Shown piece by piece: positions 1 through 6,899 of a stretch of 11,578 bases of DNA. A model generated the notes under the pieces. It had not been told where the DNA came from. It did not search any database and saw only the letters and a program-made list of their open reading frames with translations. The translations under genes and the position numbers were made by a program. Positions within the stretch are counted from its first letter, which is position 1; every line of letters begins with the position of its first letter. Source of the stretch: DATHSY01 sp046729855 (GTDB taxonomy: Bacteria > Actinomycetota > UBA4738 > HRBIN12); assembly GCA_046729855.1 (NCBI GenBank), contig JBKPHM010000009.1, positions 1-11,578 on the forward strand, given 5' to 3'.

Positions 1-50
1 ACCTCCTCCCGAGGGCCGCGATGGCCACGAGAGCAGGCCGGGCGCCGGTG

Positions 51-126
51 TCAAACATCTGGTGGAGCTGTCAAAGATCTGGTGGAACTGCGTAAAGCAT
101 CAGCCGGAGCCGATCCGGAAAGCATC
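51..126. repeat. Tandem 20-bp direct repeat plus repeated octamer, possible IS end
   Basis: Positions 51-70 and 71-90 are head-to-tail copies that differ at 2 of 20 bases (core TCAAA-ATCTGGTGGA). Shortly after, the octamer AAAGCATC occurs at 94-101 and again at 119-126. Multiple short repeats near a terminus are typical of some insertion sequences, for example IS21-like ends, so this may be the right end of an element lying mostly left of the window. No transposase is visible here, so the element type is inference; the repeats themselves are directly seen. Confidence 0.45.
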
Positions 127-197
127 TCCCGAAGTCGCACAATGGCAGCCGAGGGGTCGGCGGAATTTCTACCAACTTTCTACCAGGGGAGGTCGGG

Positions 198-535
198 TTG
201 GCTTCCCGGAGTAGAAATCGGGTCGATCGTCCGCCGGCAGACTCGCGTGCCGACCGCTCGATCTCCGGCCGCGCGGCGGCCATCATCGCCCAGGCCAGCC
301 CGCTCGAACCACCGGCAGCGATCCTCGAGCAACTCACGCCCTGGAGCGCGAGGTCCTCGCCCTGGTCATCCGGGACTTTCGAACAGCGAGATCGCCAAGC
401 GACTCGGCGTGACCGAAGCGACGTCAAGAGCCACGTCGGCAGCATCCTCATTAAGCTCAACCTCCGCGACCGGGTCCAGGCCGTCGTCTTCGCCTATGAG
501 CACGGCATCATCACCGCGGGCGCGAACCCGACTAG
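198..535 (+). pseudogene. LuxR/NarL-type HTH regulator remnant, frameshifted
   Basis: Reading across frames gives a nearly complete LuxR-type helix-turn-helix. ILEQLTP is followed by LEREVLALVIR in a second frame, SNSEIAKRLGVTEAT in a third, then VKSHVGSILIKLNLRDRVQA and VVFAYEHGIITAG back in the first. The order and spacing match the C-terminal DNA-binding domain of NarL-family response regulators. Three breaks are each explained by loss of one base: after LTP near 339, in the G run near 371, and near 421-424. A fourth loss just before the TAG at 533-535 would give a natural end. No receiver domain is visible upstream, so the gene is also 5'-truncated. The left boundary is approximate. It is either a true pseudogene or sequence with homopolymer errors; several other fragments nearby favour real decay. 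Confidence 0.75.
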
Positions 536-616
536 TCGAGACCCACCGCCGATGACCCCCGGCGGGCGACGCGTAGCGAACCGCATGACCCGCGCATCCG
601 CCGGGCCGCGGCTCGA

Positions 617-1381
617 TCAGGGTTCATCCGGCGCTCGACGTCTTTCGACCTCGGCGGCGCCGACCGTGACCACGCCGGCCGCGATCGACGCCCACGCCCA
701 TCCGGACGCCGGAGCGCCGACGTAGTGGGCGAACGCGAGCCCGACGATCCCGAACAGCGCGAAGGCGACGCCGCCGATCCATGCAACGAGGTGCCAGCCT
801 TGCGCGCCTACGGCTGCGACGAGGACCGTCGCCGGCATGGCCAGCGCCGTGACGGCGAGGCCGCTGTAGTGATGCATCTGGGCGTGCACGTCGGCTGGGA
901 GGCCATGCCGCTGGAGGCTCGCCTGCGTGAGTGTGTACGCGATCGAGGGGATGGCGGCGATCACCGCAGCGGCGAGGAGCGACCAGCGAGCCGTCCAGGA
1001 CCGCAAAGCGACTGTCCGCCACGGGTCGACCGCGGCGACCACCACGGCGACGATGGCGGGGATGAAGTAGAGGCCGGTGATCGGATCACCCGCGAGGAAG
1101 CCCGCCACGAGGGAGACGACCCCCGCGACGCAAACCAACTGCACCGCCGCCGGGTTGCCGCGCGGGCGCCAGGCAAGAACCAGCAATGCAGCAGCAGCGA
1201 TGAGACTGGCGATCGCGCCCGCCGCGTTGTGGAACCGGTGGATCGTTTGATCGGGTGCGCTCGAAGCGACCGAGACGACGGTGTACGGCAGCACGAGCAG
1301 CACGAGCAGGACGCCGAGCACGCCGGCGACGATCCGAAGCGCTCGGCCCGTCCCGTCCACCTCGGTCGACCGCATCCCCAT
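617..1381 (-). CDS. Polytopic membrane protein of unknown function
   Basis: Encodes 254 residues with about eight hydrophobic segments, the first near residues 12-35 and the last near the C-terminus, which ends in a basic/acidic tail. I do not recognise the family. Two histidine-rich motifs precede membrane segments (IHRFHNAAG and HAQMHHYSG), and a third histidine sits in FAHYVG, so a metal- or haem-binding role is conceivable but unproven. I chose the ATG at 1381 because AGGGGA lies 8 nt upstream. A GTG 60 nt further upstream is in frame but would overlap the histidine-kinase remnant. That remnant ends with TGA at 1386-1388, so this gene was probably second in an operon whose first gene has been lost. 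Confidence 0.75.
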   Translation of the reverse strand: MGMRSTEVDGTGRALRIVAGVLGVLLVLLVLPYTVVSVASSAPDQTIHRFHNAAGAIASLIAAAALLVLAWRPRGNPAAVQLVCVAGVVSLVAGFLAGDPITGLYFIPAIVAVVVAAVDPWRTVALRSWTARWSLLAAAVIAAIPSIAYTLTQASLQRHGLPADVHAQMHHYSGLAVTALAMPATVLVAAVGAQGWHLVAWIGGVAFALFGIVGLAFAHYVGAPASGWAWASIAAGVVTVGAAEVERRRAPDEP

Positions 1382-1385
1382 CAAA

Positions 1386-1475
1386 TCAGTCCCCTGGGCC
1401 CGACGATATCGGAATGGCGCCGGCAACGGTCGTTCCGGCACCCGGCGCCGCCTCGACGTCGAAGCTGGCCGCCGA
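1386..1475 (-). pseudogene. Histidine kinase C-terminal remnant (HATPase end)
   Basis: On the minus strand the segment DVEAAPGAGTTVAGAIPI ends at a TGA 4 nt before the ATG of the downstream membrane protein gene. The preceding ALGGQL is in the adjacent frame. Together they match the last beta strands of a histidine-kinase ATPase domain (ALGG-L-VES-PG-GTTV---IP), with one frameshift near 1459-1462. Upstream of ALGG no N box, G1 box or dimerisation helix can be found in any frame. Only about 30 residues survive. The family assignment rests on the GxGTTV motif and context. Confidence 0.55.
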
Positions 1476-1585
1476 GCGCCGAGATGATGGATCGACGTGA
1501 GCAGCAGCTCCTCGGACGGCTCTTCCGACGTTTCCTTCCGGGCCGGGGGAGGCTCTCGTTCGGGTCCACGCGGCGGCGATCACGT

Positions 1586-1712
1586 GACGAGCTCGAGTCG
1601 CTGGTCGACCGCCTGCCGGCCATTCTGTCCTACGAGCCTGTCCTGGGGTCGTGGCTGCGACCGGCGCGAACGTCGAGGTGCTGCTATCGTCGCCAATTCC
1701 AGAACGCGCCAA
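1586..1712 (+). pseudogene. Possible PAS-domain sensor fragment
   Basis: The plus strand reads ELESLVDRLPAILSYEP then GSW, which resembles the start of PAS sensor domains (LV--LPAI-Y---PG-W). After a one-base shift at about 1650 it continues ANVEVLL, then returns to the first frame as YRRQFQN, recalling the PAS pattern S-NVE-LLGY-RE-F. No start, stop or further domain is visible. This is a weak, composite match. It runs opposite to the kinase remnant next to it, so the two are not pieces of one gene. Confidence 0.3.
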
Positions 1713-1794
1713 CAACCGGTCGACGACGCCTCTGGTCGCCGGGTCAGAGTCTTCTCTGGTGAGGACGACGGCGTGGAGACTGTCGGAACGGACC

Positions 1795-2259
1795 CTACTC
1801 AGGGGCCGCTCCGGGAGCCAATCCTTCCCAAGACCAGTGTGGGATCGGCAGACGTTCCGGCACATCGTCCGCGGAGCGGTGGTAACGGGTCATCGTGGTC
1901 GTCGTCGCCCACGCGAAGTAGTCGTGCAGCACATGTCGGAGCCGCTCGTCATCAGCGAGGCCGACATCCACGAGCGCCTGATCGAAGCAGGCGAGCGCCC
2001 GGCGGTCCATCTCCTCGTGCCGGCCGTTGCCGCGGTGGATCCGCACAACCGAGGTCTCGTCACCGTACTCCTCCGAGTACGTCCTCGGTCCGCCCAACGC
2101 CTCCGCCCAGTAGGCGGCCAGCCGCTCGGTGTGCGCCGGGTGGTATCCGTGGCTGAAGGCATGGCTCACGATCTCGTCCGCCAACACTCGGGCGTGCCAG
2201 GCGCCGGCCAATCTGAGCAAGCCCTCGATGCCGCCCACGGCCTCATACACCGTTTGCAC
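1795..2259 (-). CDS. Group II truncated haemoglobin-like protein
   Basis: Encodes 154 residues of a truncated (2-over-2) globin, a soluble haem protein that binds oxygen or nitric oxide. The sequence shows YEAVGG at the N-terminus, HTERLAAYWAEALGGPRTYSE around residues 43-63, a proximal histidine candidate at H75 (VRIHRG) and a tryptophan at W117 (FAWAT) at the position expected for the G8 tryptophan of group II. The C-terminus ends WSWEGL, typical of a subgroup common in actinobacteria. At the B10 position, where mycobacterial GlbO has tyrosine, the sequence reads WHARV, so a histidine (H22) probably replaces it. The start is GTG at 2259, a weak choice with only GTGGGA upstream. The gene stands alone; its right neighbour stretch holds no recognisable gene. 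Confidence 0.88.
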   Translation of the reverse strand: MQTVYEAVGGIEGLLRLAGAWHARVLADEIVSHAFSHGYHPAHTERLAAYWAEALGGPRTYSEEYGDETSVVRIHRGNGRHEEMDRRALACFDQALVDVGLADDERLRHVLHDYFAWATTTTMTRYHRSADDVPERLPIPHWSWEGLAPGAAPE

Positions 2260-2663
2260 GGTCCCACGATGTCACTTCACGCCCGCTCTGCATACCGGTG
2301 CGCCGACACGCTCAGGACCAGTCCCGAGCCGACGCACCCCCGCCTGAAGCAGTGCCGCCAGGTCCGGGATCTTGGCGTGAAGCCGCTGATCGCCTGCCGG
2401 GGCACCACGGTGCGATCCCAGCGCCGCGAGCAACCAGCGACCAGGTCACCCGCCTCTCTCGAGGGCGAGTCGGCGATGCGGCGCAGTCCGGACCAAGAAG
2501 AGAGCACAGCCCTGCCGGCCGTCAGGTTTCAAACGGATCGGTCTCGGCGCGATGGCCGACTCCACGCTTGATTCGCGCGTCGGAGTGCTTCGCGTGAGGT
2601 TGACATCCACCCATCCTGTCGCTCGGCCGACGAGTTCTGCGCCCGTCGTCGACCACCCGTCTA
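2260..2663. other. About 400 bp without a recognisable gene
   Basis: Several long open frames cross this stretch on both strands but have arginine- and serine-rich compositions typical of GC-rich shadows. A short plus-strand piece around 2367-2406 (DLGVKPLIACRGT) faintly recalls the third catalytic block of IS5-type transposases, but neighbouring motifs (HGSGLG, WVVER) are absent. No RNA gene or clear promoter was found. Confidence 0.4.
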
Positions 2664-2924
2664 CTATTCGGCTTCCATCCATCGCTCGGGCGGACGCAGG
2701 CGTCGCCAGAGGTAAACGTCGATCGCGACCGCGGGTAGGAAGCCCAGGCCGCGGTGCACGAGCAGCACGCCCGCGAGGCTCGGCCCTTCCCAATTCGCGG
2801 CGTACGACGTCGAGTCCGAGTAGTCGTTGGTCAGGAGTTCGACGATCGCACGGACGATGAAGAAGAGGCCGAGCACGAACCCGACGGCGATCGCTGTCCT
2901 GCGGAGGGTCGTCACGAGGTCCAT
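2664..2924 (-). CDS. Small membrane protein of unknown function
   Basis: Encodes 86 residues with two hydrophobic segments, roughly residues 11-30 (IAVGFVLGLFFIVRAIVELL) and 49-71, joined by an aspartate- and tyrosine-rich loop (NDYSDSTSYAANWEGPS). The C-terminus WRRLRPPERW is basic and likely cytoplasmic. The GPSLAGVLLVH-GLG pattern looks conserved-hypothetical rather than random, but I cannot name a function. The ATG at 2924 is preceded by GGAG at 5 nt spacing, which supports the start. No operon partner is obvious; the Kup remnant lies upstream on the other strand. Confidence 0.7.
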   Translation of the reverse strand: MDLVTTLRRTAIAVGFVLGLFFIVRAIVELLTNDYSDSTSYAANWEGPSLAGVLLVHRGLGFLPAVAIDVYLWRRLRPPERWMEAE

Positions 2925-2981
2925 CGTCGCTCCGACTTACCGTCGGTCCGATAACCCGGCCCAGCCACCGTCGCCGCCAAC

Positions 2982-3131
2982 GTGGCTGGACGTGAGGGGC
3001 CAAGCGACTCTCGATACGGAACTCGCTCGTCTCGAGGTTCGACCGGCCGGGCGGTGCTGGTCCTTGGAGCGCTGGGCGTCGTCTACGGAGACATCGGCAC
3101 GAACCGACTCCCCGCGATCGTTGGTTACGGC
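2982..3131 (+). pseudogene. kup: Kup potassium transporter N-terminal fragment
   Basis: The plus strand encodes LVLGALGVVYGDIGTNRLPA at about 3060-3119, an almost exact match to the invariant first transmembrane segment of Kup/HAK/KT potassium uptake proteins (LGALGVVYGDIGTSPLYA). A GTG at 2982 can start the frame and gives a 22-residue polar leader of plausible length for this family. After about residue 50 the similarity stops, and the frame runs into the antisense of the drug exporter gene. The usual family length is over 600 residues, so more than 90% is missing. This is a breakpoint relic. Confidence 0.7.
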
Positions 3132-4774
3132 GAGTCTGAACGCGGCTCGCTCGACGACCTAACGAGTTCGGGCGACGGCCGGACGCACGCGGGATCGACG
3201 GGCGCGGTCAGCACAGCCTCGCCCTCCGCCTCCGCTTCAGGGCTCGCAGGGGCCCGAACGTGCCGCAGCGTGACCCAAACGAACGCAACCAGCCCCAGCG
3301 TTGCGACGGTGCTGATGGCCGCGGCGAGATGCAGACCGTCGGTGTAGGCCTGGCGTGCCGCGGCGATCAGCGCGGCACCGATCTGACCGGGAAGCTCCGC
3401 GCCCACCTGGACGGCGCCTCCCAGGGTATCCCTGGCCGCTGCGGCAGCCTCCACCGGAAGGCCGGCGGGAATCGCTCCACCGATGCCGCCGCGATAGATG
3501 GCGAGGCCGATGCTTCCGAAGATGGCGATTCCCAGCGCCCCGCCGAGCTCGGCGGCGGTCTCCGATATACCCGCCGCGGCACCGGCGTGCTCGGGCGGCG
3601 CCGATCCGATGATGAGGTCGTTGGTCAACGTGAAGAGCGGAGACGTGCCCAGCGAGAACAGGACCGAGCCAAGCGCGATGATTCCGAACCCTGAGGACGT
3701 GTCAATCTGCGTGAGGATGGCGAAGCCTGCCGTTGCCATCAGCAGGCCGATTGCCATCAGCGAAGCCGCGGGAACCCGGCGCACGATCACCGGGGTGAGG
3801 TTCGACCCCAGGATGAAGGCCAGGGCCCAGGGCAGGGTCCACAGCCCAGCCTCGAGCGGTGACAGCCCCAGCACCAGCTGCAGGAACTGCGGGATGAAGA
3901 GGAAGCCCCCGAACACCAGGAAGATCCCCAATCCGTACGTCGCCAGCGAGGCGGTGAACGCGGGCTCCCGAAACAACCGAAGGTCAATGAACGGGTCGGT
4001 GAGCTTCCGCTGCCTGCGCACGAACACCGCGCCGATGGCGCACCCCACCCCGATGATGCTGATCGGCAGCGGCGAAGTTCCGTCCTGAGCGATCTGCTTG
4101 ACGCCGAAGATCACCGCGAGGATTGCGGCCAGCGACATGACCGCGCTGGTGATGTCGAGCTTGCCCGCGTTCGGATCTCGATACTCGGGGAGCAAACGCG
4201 GCCCGAGGGTTAACAGCAGCGCCATCACCGGCACGGCCAGCAGAAACACCGCTCCCCACCAGAAGAACCTCAGGACCACCCCGCCCAGCAACGGACCGAT
4301 GGCCGCACCCGCTGAGAAGCTCGTGATCCAGATGCCGATGGCCCTGGTTCGCTGCTGGGGATCGAGGAACATGTTCCGGATCAATGACAGCGTCGAGGGT
4401 GCGAGGGTGGCTCCGGCGATCCCGAGGAGCGCTCTGGTCGCGATGAGCATCTCGGGGCTGTTCGACAACGCCGCCACCACCGACCCAACGCCGAACGCCG
4501 CGGCGCCGATCATGAGCAGCCGCCGTCGCCCGATCCGGTCGCCCAGCGTGCCCATGGTAATCAGCGACCCGGCCACGAAGAACCCGTAGATATCGATGAT
4601 CCAAAGCAGCTGGGTGCTTGTCGGATGCAGGTCCTCGCTGATTGCCGGTACGGCGAGATGCAGGACCTCGAGGTCCATGACGTAGAGGATGCAGGCGAGG
4701 GCGATCACGGCCAGCCCGACCCATTCCCGCCGCCCGGCTCGGGCTGGGACGGCGGTCTCGTTCTCGATCGCCAC
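3125..4774 (-). CDS. MFS drug exporter, DHA2 (EmrB/QacA-like) family
   Basis: Encodes 549 residues, the usual length for 14-segment proton-driven multidrug exporters of the inner membrane. The first segment contains D34 in VMDLEVLHLAVPAI (DHA2 motif LD-TVVNVALP). Motif A follows at residues 75-86 (GTLGDRIGRRRL), and motif C in segment 5 at 156-165 (GAAIGPLLGG). A hydrophilic loop with LTDPFIDLRLFR sits in the middle, as is normal for QacA/SmvA-type pumps. The C-terminal 50 residues are acidic, then serine-rich. Start is GTG at 4774 with GGAGGG 7 nt upstream. The reading frame is uninterrupted, unlike the fragments around it. The drug substrate cannot be told from sequence, and no linked TetR or MarR regulator is present. 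Confidence 0.93.
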   Translation of the reverse strand: MAIENETAVPARAGRREWVGLAVIALACILYVMDLEVLHLAVPAISEDLHPTSTQLLWIIDIYGFFVAGSLITMGTLGDRIGRRRLLMIGAAAFGVGSVVAALSNSPEMLIATRALLGIAGATLAPSTLSLIRNMFLDPQQRTRAIGIWITSFSAGAAIGPLLGGVVLRFFWWGAVFLLAVPVMALLLTLGPRLLPEYRDPNAGKLDITSAVMSLAAILAVIFGVKQIAQDGTSPLPISIIGVGCAIGAVFVRRQRKLTDPFIDLRLFREPAFTASLATYGLGIFLVFGGFLFIPQFLQLVLGLSPLEAGLWTLPWALAFILGSNLTPVIVRRVPAASLMAIGLLMATAGFAILTQIDTSSGFGIIALGSVLFSLGTSPLFTLTNDLIIGSAPPEHAGAAAGISETAAELGGALGIAIFGSIGLAIYRGGIGGAIPAGLPVEAAAAARDTLGGAVQVGAELPGQIGAALIAAARQAYTDGLHLAAAISTVATLGLVAFVWVTLRHVRAPASPEAEAEGEAVLTAPVDPACVRPSPELVRSSSEPRSDSP

Positions 4775-4958
4775 GCTCGGCCCTCCGACCGGTCGATCCT
4801 TGCGAACCCCGCGCCAACCTAGCAGCCGTGGACGCGCGGCGAATAACGGCTCGCAGCCCGGTGCCTACCGCCGCCCACGGCAACGATCCGCGATCGCGTC
4901 ACCGGGCGCGCGGAAGGGGCGAAAGCCGCGAAGACATCGGCCCTCTGGGTTAACTGGC

Positions 4959-5213
4959 GGCGGGCTGGTCGAATTCGTTCGGGATCTCAAGCAGCAGCCC
5001 GGAGGCGACGTCGGCGTCCAGGGAAGCATCTCGGTCGCGCAGTCACTGCTCGCCGCCGACGTTGTCGACGAACTCAAGCTCGCGATAGGGCCGATGATCG
5101 CCGGCCGCGGACGCAGACTCCTCGACGGCTTGCCATCGATTCAGCTCGAATCGCTTCGAGGCGAGATCTCACCGACTGGCTATCTGATCGTCGACTATCG
5201 CGTTATTCGTTAG
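4959..5213 (+). pseudogene. RibD C-terminal/dihydrofolate reductase-like protein, 3' fragment
   Basis: The last 80 or so codons before the TAG at 5211-5213 encode VRDLKQQPGGDVGVQGS, ISVAQSLLAADVVDEL, GPMIAGRGRRLLDG and SPTGYLIVDYRV. This is the C-terminal half of the RibD_C/DHFR-like family of NADPH-dependent reductases. The family normally has about 180-200 residues; here the similarity begins near 4960 with LVEFV and the N-terminal nucleotide-binding half is absent. The frame stays open upstream to 4689, but that part is antisense to the exporter gene and its divergent leader. It is probably not expressed as a working enzyme. Confidence 0.8.
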
Positions 5214-5569
5214 AGCTTGGAATGACGCTTTGAGGTCCGTAGGCGTGATGTCGTGACGTGAGGAAGGGCCTTCGGTACGAGCACTGGTGACCGGACCGTT
5301 ATCGTTCATCCTTGGGGCGAACTTGAAGAGGATCCTGGCGGGGGCATGGCTTCTCGAGCTGCGGTTGCGGAACACCGCCACGTGGGGTGAACAATCCGAT
5401 CAGACGAACGAGCACGAAGTAGGCGAACGGCCACGGTGTCGGTCACGTCACATCACCATGTGAACCGGTTTCGAAGGCCGTCGGTTGATCGTGAGGCTAG
5501 AGCATCGCGCCGTCCTCGGCCGCCATCGGCGCCGCCAGTGCACCGACGTGACGATCGACAGACGATGCC
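5214..5569. other. About 355 bp without a recognisable gene
   Basis: Lies between the 3' ends of the reductase fragment (plus) and the SnoaL-like gene (minus). A minus-strand frame ending at 5299-5301 has a short hydrophobic run (FAYFVLVRLIGLF) but no start and no recognised family. No strong hairpin with a T run was seen. It is probably decayed sequence. Confidence 0.4.
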
Positions 5570-5971
5570 TCAGCTATCCGCGACAGCGGGTTGCGCGGTC
5601 CGTCGCTCCAGCTCCTGGAGCACCTCGGGCCACCGGCGCCAGTCGAAGAGCAACGTGATCGAGCGCACCTGACCCTCCTCCACGGTCAGGAGCTCGCCCG
5701 TCAGCACCGGACCGACCGGCGTGTCAGTCACGAAGTCGTAGAGGACGAAGGCCGTGTCGTCCTCCACGATCAGCCGCTTGATGTCGTTTCGGACGATGAT
5801 CGGTCCGAGCCTCCGGAACCCCTCGGCGACCGCGGGCGCGCCACGTAGCTCGACGGCGGTCGCGCCGCCGAACTCGACGTCGGGGTGCAGGAGCTCTTCG
5901 AACCGGTCGAACCGGCGCTCGCCGACCGCCTCCACGTACTCGGTGACGAGCGCTCGTACGTCGATGCTCAT
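5570..5971 (-). CDS. SnoaL-like (NTF2-fold) protein
   Basis: Encodes 133 residues with the cone-like NTF2/SnoaL pattern: an N-terminal helix (RALVTEYVEAVGERRFDRFEELL), then HPDVEFGG, a middle helix (VAEGFRRLGPII) and strands DTAFVLYDFVT and VRSITLLFDW. The family includes polyketide cyclases, isomerases and many ligand-binding proteins of unknown role, so no reaction is assigned. The ATG overlaps the stop of the upstream DUF1697 gene as ATGA, indicating translational coupling and a two-gene operon. GGGGG lies 5 nt upstream of the start. The operon is transcribed away from the ArsR gene at 6585 and shares its intergenic region. Confidence 0.85.
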   Translation of the reverse strand: MSIDVRALVTEYVEAVGERRFDRFEELLHPDVEFGGATAVELRGAPAVAEGFRRLGPIIVRNDIKRLIVEDDTAFVLYDFVTDTPVGPVLTGELLTVEEGQVRSITLLFDWRRWPEVLQELERRTAQPAVADS

Positions 5972-6561
5972 GACGCCCCCTTCCGTGCCTGCAGCACCTT
6001 CTGGATCGTGTTCCAGTTCCGTGTCGTCTGCTCCGATCCGAACCGACGCTCGAGGAAGCTCATGAGGCCGCTGCTCCGCTTGCCCTCGGTGAGCTTCACG
6101 ACGCTGAAGACGGCCCGATCCGTTGCGCGAAGGACCGTGAAGTCTCCGTCGGGAGACGCGTACGGGCCCCGGATGGCGACGTCGGGCGGCGAGGACAGGA
6201 GCGTGATCAGGAGCTTGGTCCTCGGACCCGGCTGTACCGCGCGGAACGGGTGCGTCGCGGCGATCCCCTCGAGCTCGTCCGGGGTGCGAACGATGACGCC
6301 CACCCGGTACCCGAGCCGAGCCTCGAGCTTCCGCTCGATCGCGCGGGACAGCGCGGCGACGTCCGAACGCCTCGTTCCGAAGACGACATTCCCGCTCGCC
6401 AGGATCGTCGCGACGTCGACAAACCCCATCGACTCGAAGGCTTCGCGGAGATCGGCCATCTTCACGGTGCGCCGGCCGATCATGTTGATCCCCCGAACGA
6501 ATGCCGCGTACCGATTGCTCGCCTCACCGAGCTCGCATTGTACAAGAATCGGCTTGTACAA
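5968..6561 (-). CDS. DUF1697 family protein
   Basis: The core RYAAFVRGINMIGRRTVKMADLREAFESMGF, split over residues 17-47, and the ILASGNVVF block are the signature of DUF1697, a soluble family of about 180 residues with unknown biochemical role. The C-terminal RNWNTIQKVL (usual pattern RNW-T--KL) is also present. The start is uncertain. The only in-frame conventional start before the core is TTG at 6561, giving 197 residues, but it lies inside the palindromic operator. It is also upstream of the best minus-strand promoter (-35 TTGTCT at 6566-6561, -10 TACAAT at 6542-6537). No ATG, GTG or TTG is in frame between 6537 and 6486. The stop overlaps the SnoaL-like start. Confidence 0.85.
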   Translation of the reverse strand: MYKPILVQCELGEASNRYAAFVRGINMIGRRTVKMADLREAFESMGFVDVATILASGNVVFGTRRSDVAALSRAIERKLEARLGYRVGVIVRTPDELEGIAATHPFRAVQPGPRTKLLITLLSSPPDVAIRGPYASPDGDFTVLRATDRAVFSVVKLTEGKRSSGLMSFLERRFGSEQTTRNWNTIQKVLQARKGAS

Positions 6562-6574
6562 GACAAGTCTTGTA
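6537..6574. promoter_or_regulatory. Twin dyad operator and divergent promoter of ArsR pair 1
   Basis: Two copies of the dyad TACAAG-N6-CTTGTA lie at 6541-6558 and 6557-6574, sharing two bases. The second extends to 8-bp arms (TACAAGAC-AA-GTCTTGTA). On the minus strand, TTGTCT (6566-6561) and TACAAT (6542-6537) are separated by 18 bp, a good sigma-70-type promoter for the DUF1697 operon. The second dyad ends 10 nt before the arsR ATG at 6585. Repressor binding here would block both directions; this is the natural autoregulatory site for the adjacent ArsR. No strong plus-strand -10/-35 pair could be assigned. Confidence 0.75.
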
Positions 6575-6584
6575 TCCTGCAGGC

Positions 6585-6899
6585 ATGCGCTCCGAGGCGG
6601 CGTTCGCGGCGCTGGCCGAGCCCCGCCGCCGGGCGATGCTCCTGCTCGTCCGGGACCGGCCTCGCTCGGTGAACGAGATCGCCGCTCACTTCGACATCAG
6701 CCAGCAGGCGGTCTCCCAGCACCTCCAGGTCTTGCGCGAGGCGGGCCTGGTCGCGGTCCGGGCCGAGGGGCAGCGCCGGCTCTACGTCGTTCGCCCCGAG
6801 GGACTGGATGCCGTTCGGGAGTTCATGGCCAAGCTGTGGCCCGAGGGGCTGGGTCGGCTCAAGACCGACGTGGAGTCGAGGAAGCGTCGTGCCCGGTGA
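6585..6899 (+). CDS. ArsR-family winged-helix repressor (pair 1)
   Basis: Encodes 104 residues of a compact ArsR/SmtB-type DNA-binding repressor. It opens with AAFAALAEPRRRAMLLLV (helices 1-2) and continues with VNEIAAHFDISQQAVSQHLQVLREAGLV (helix-turn-helix, about residues 28-55). The wing is VRAEGQRRLYVV, and a C-terminal dimerisation helix ends KRRAR. There is no cysteine at all, so the metal-sensing CxC or C-D/H sites of classical ArsR proteins are missing, and a small organic ligand or partner protein is more likely. The ATG at 6585 has no clear ribosome site and lies 10 nt after the operator, so a leaderless transcript is possible. The stop overlaps the next gene by 11 nt. Confidence 0.92.
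   Translation: MRSEAAFAALAEPRRRAMLLLVRDRPRSVNEIAAHFDISQQAVSQHLQVLREAGLVAVRAEGQRRLYVVRPEGLDAVREFMAKLWPEGLGRLKTDVESRKRRAR

Noticed and set aside
725..1762. Long plus-strand open frame of 345 codons
   Set aside because: It is antisense to a clear membrane protein gene and its composition (Asp, Arg, Gly, His rich) is that of a GC-rich shadow.
2367..2412. DLGVKPLIACRGT as an IS5-type transposase remnant
   Set aside because: The flanking conserved blocks are missing in all frames, and the match is too short to call.
5299..5441. Minus-strand frame with a hydrophobic run FAYFVLVRLIGLF
   Set aside because: No start codon, no recognised family and a proline-rich remainder; it may be a relic but cannot be supported.
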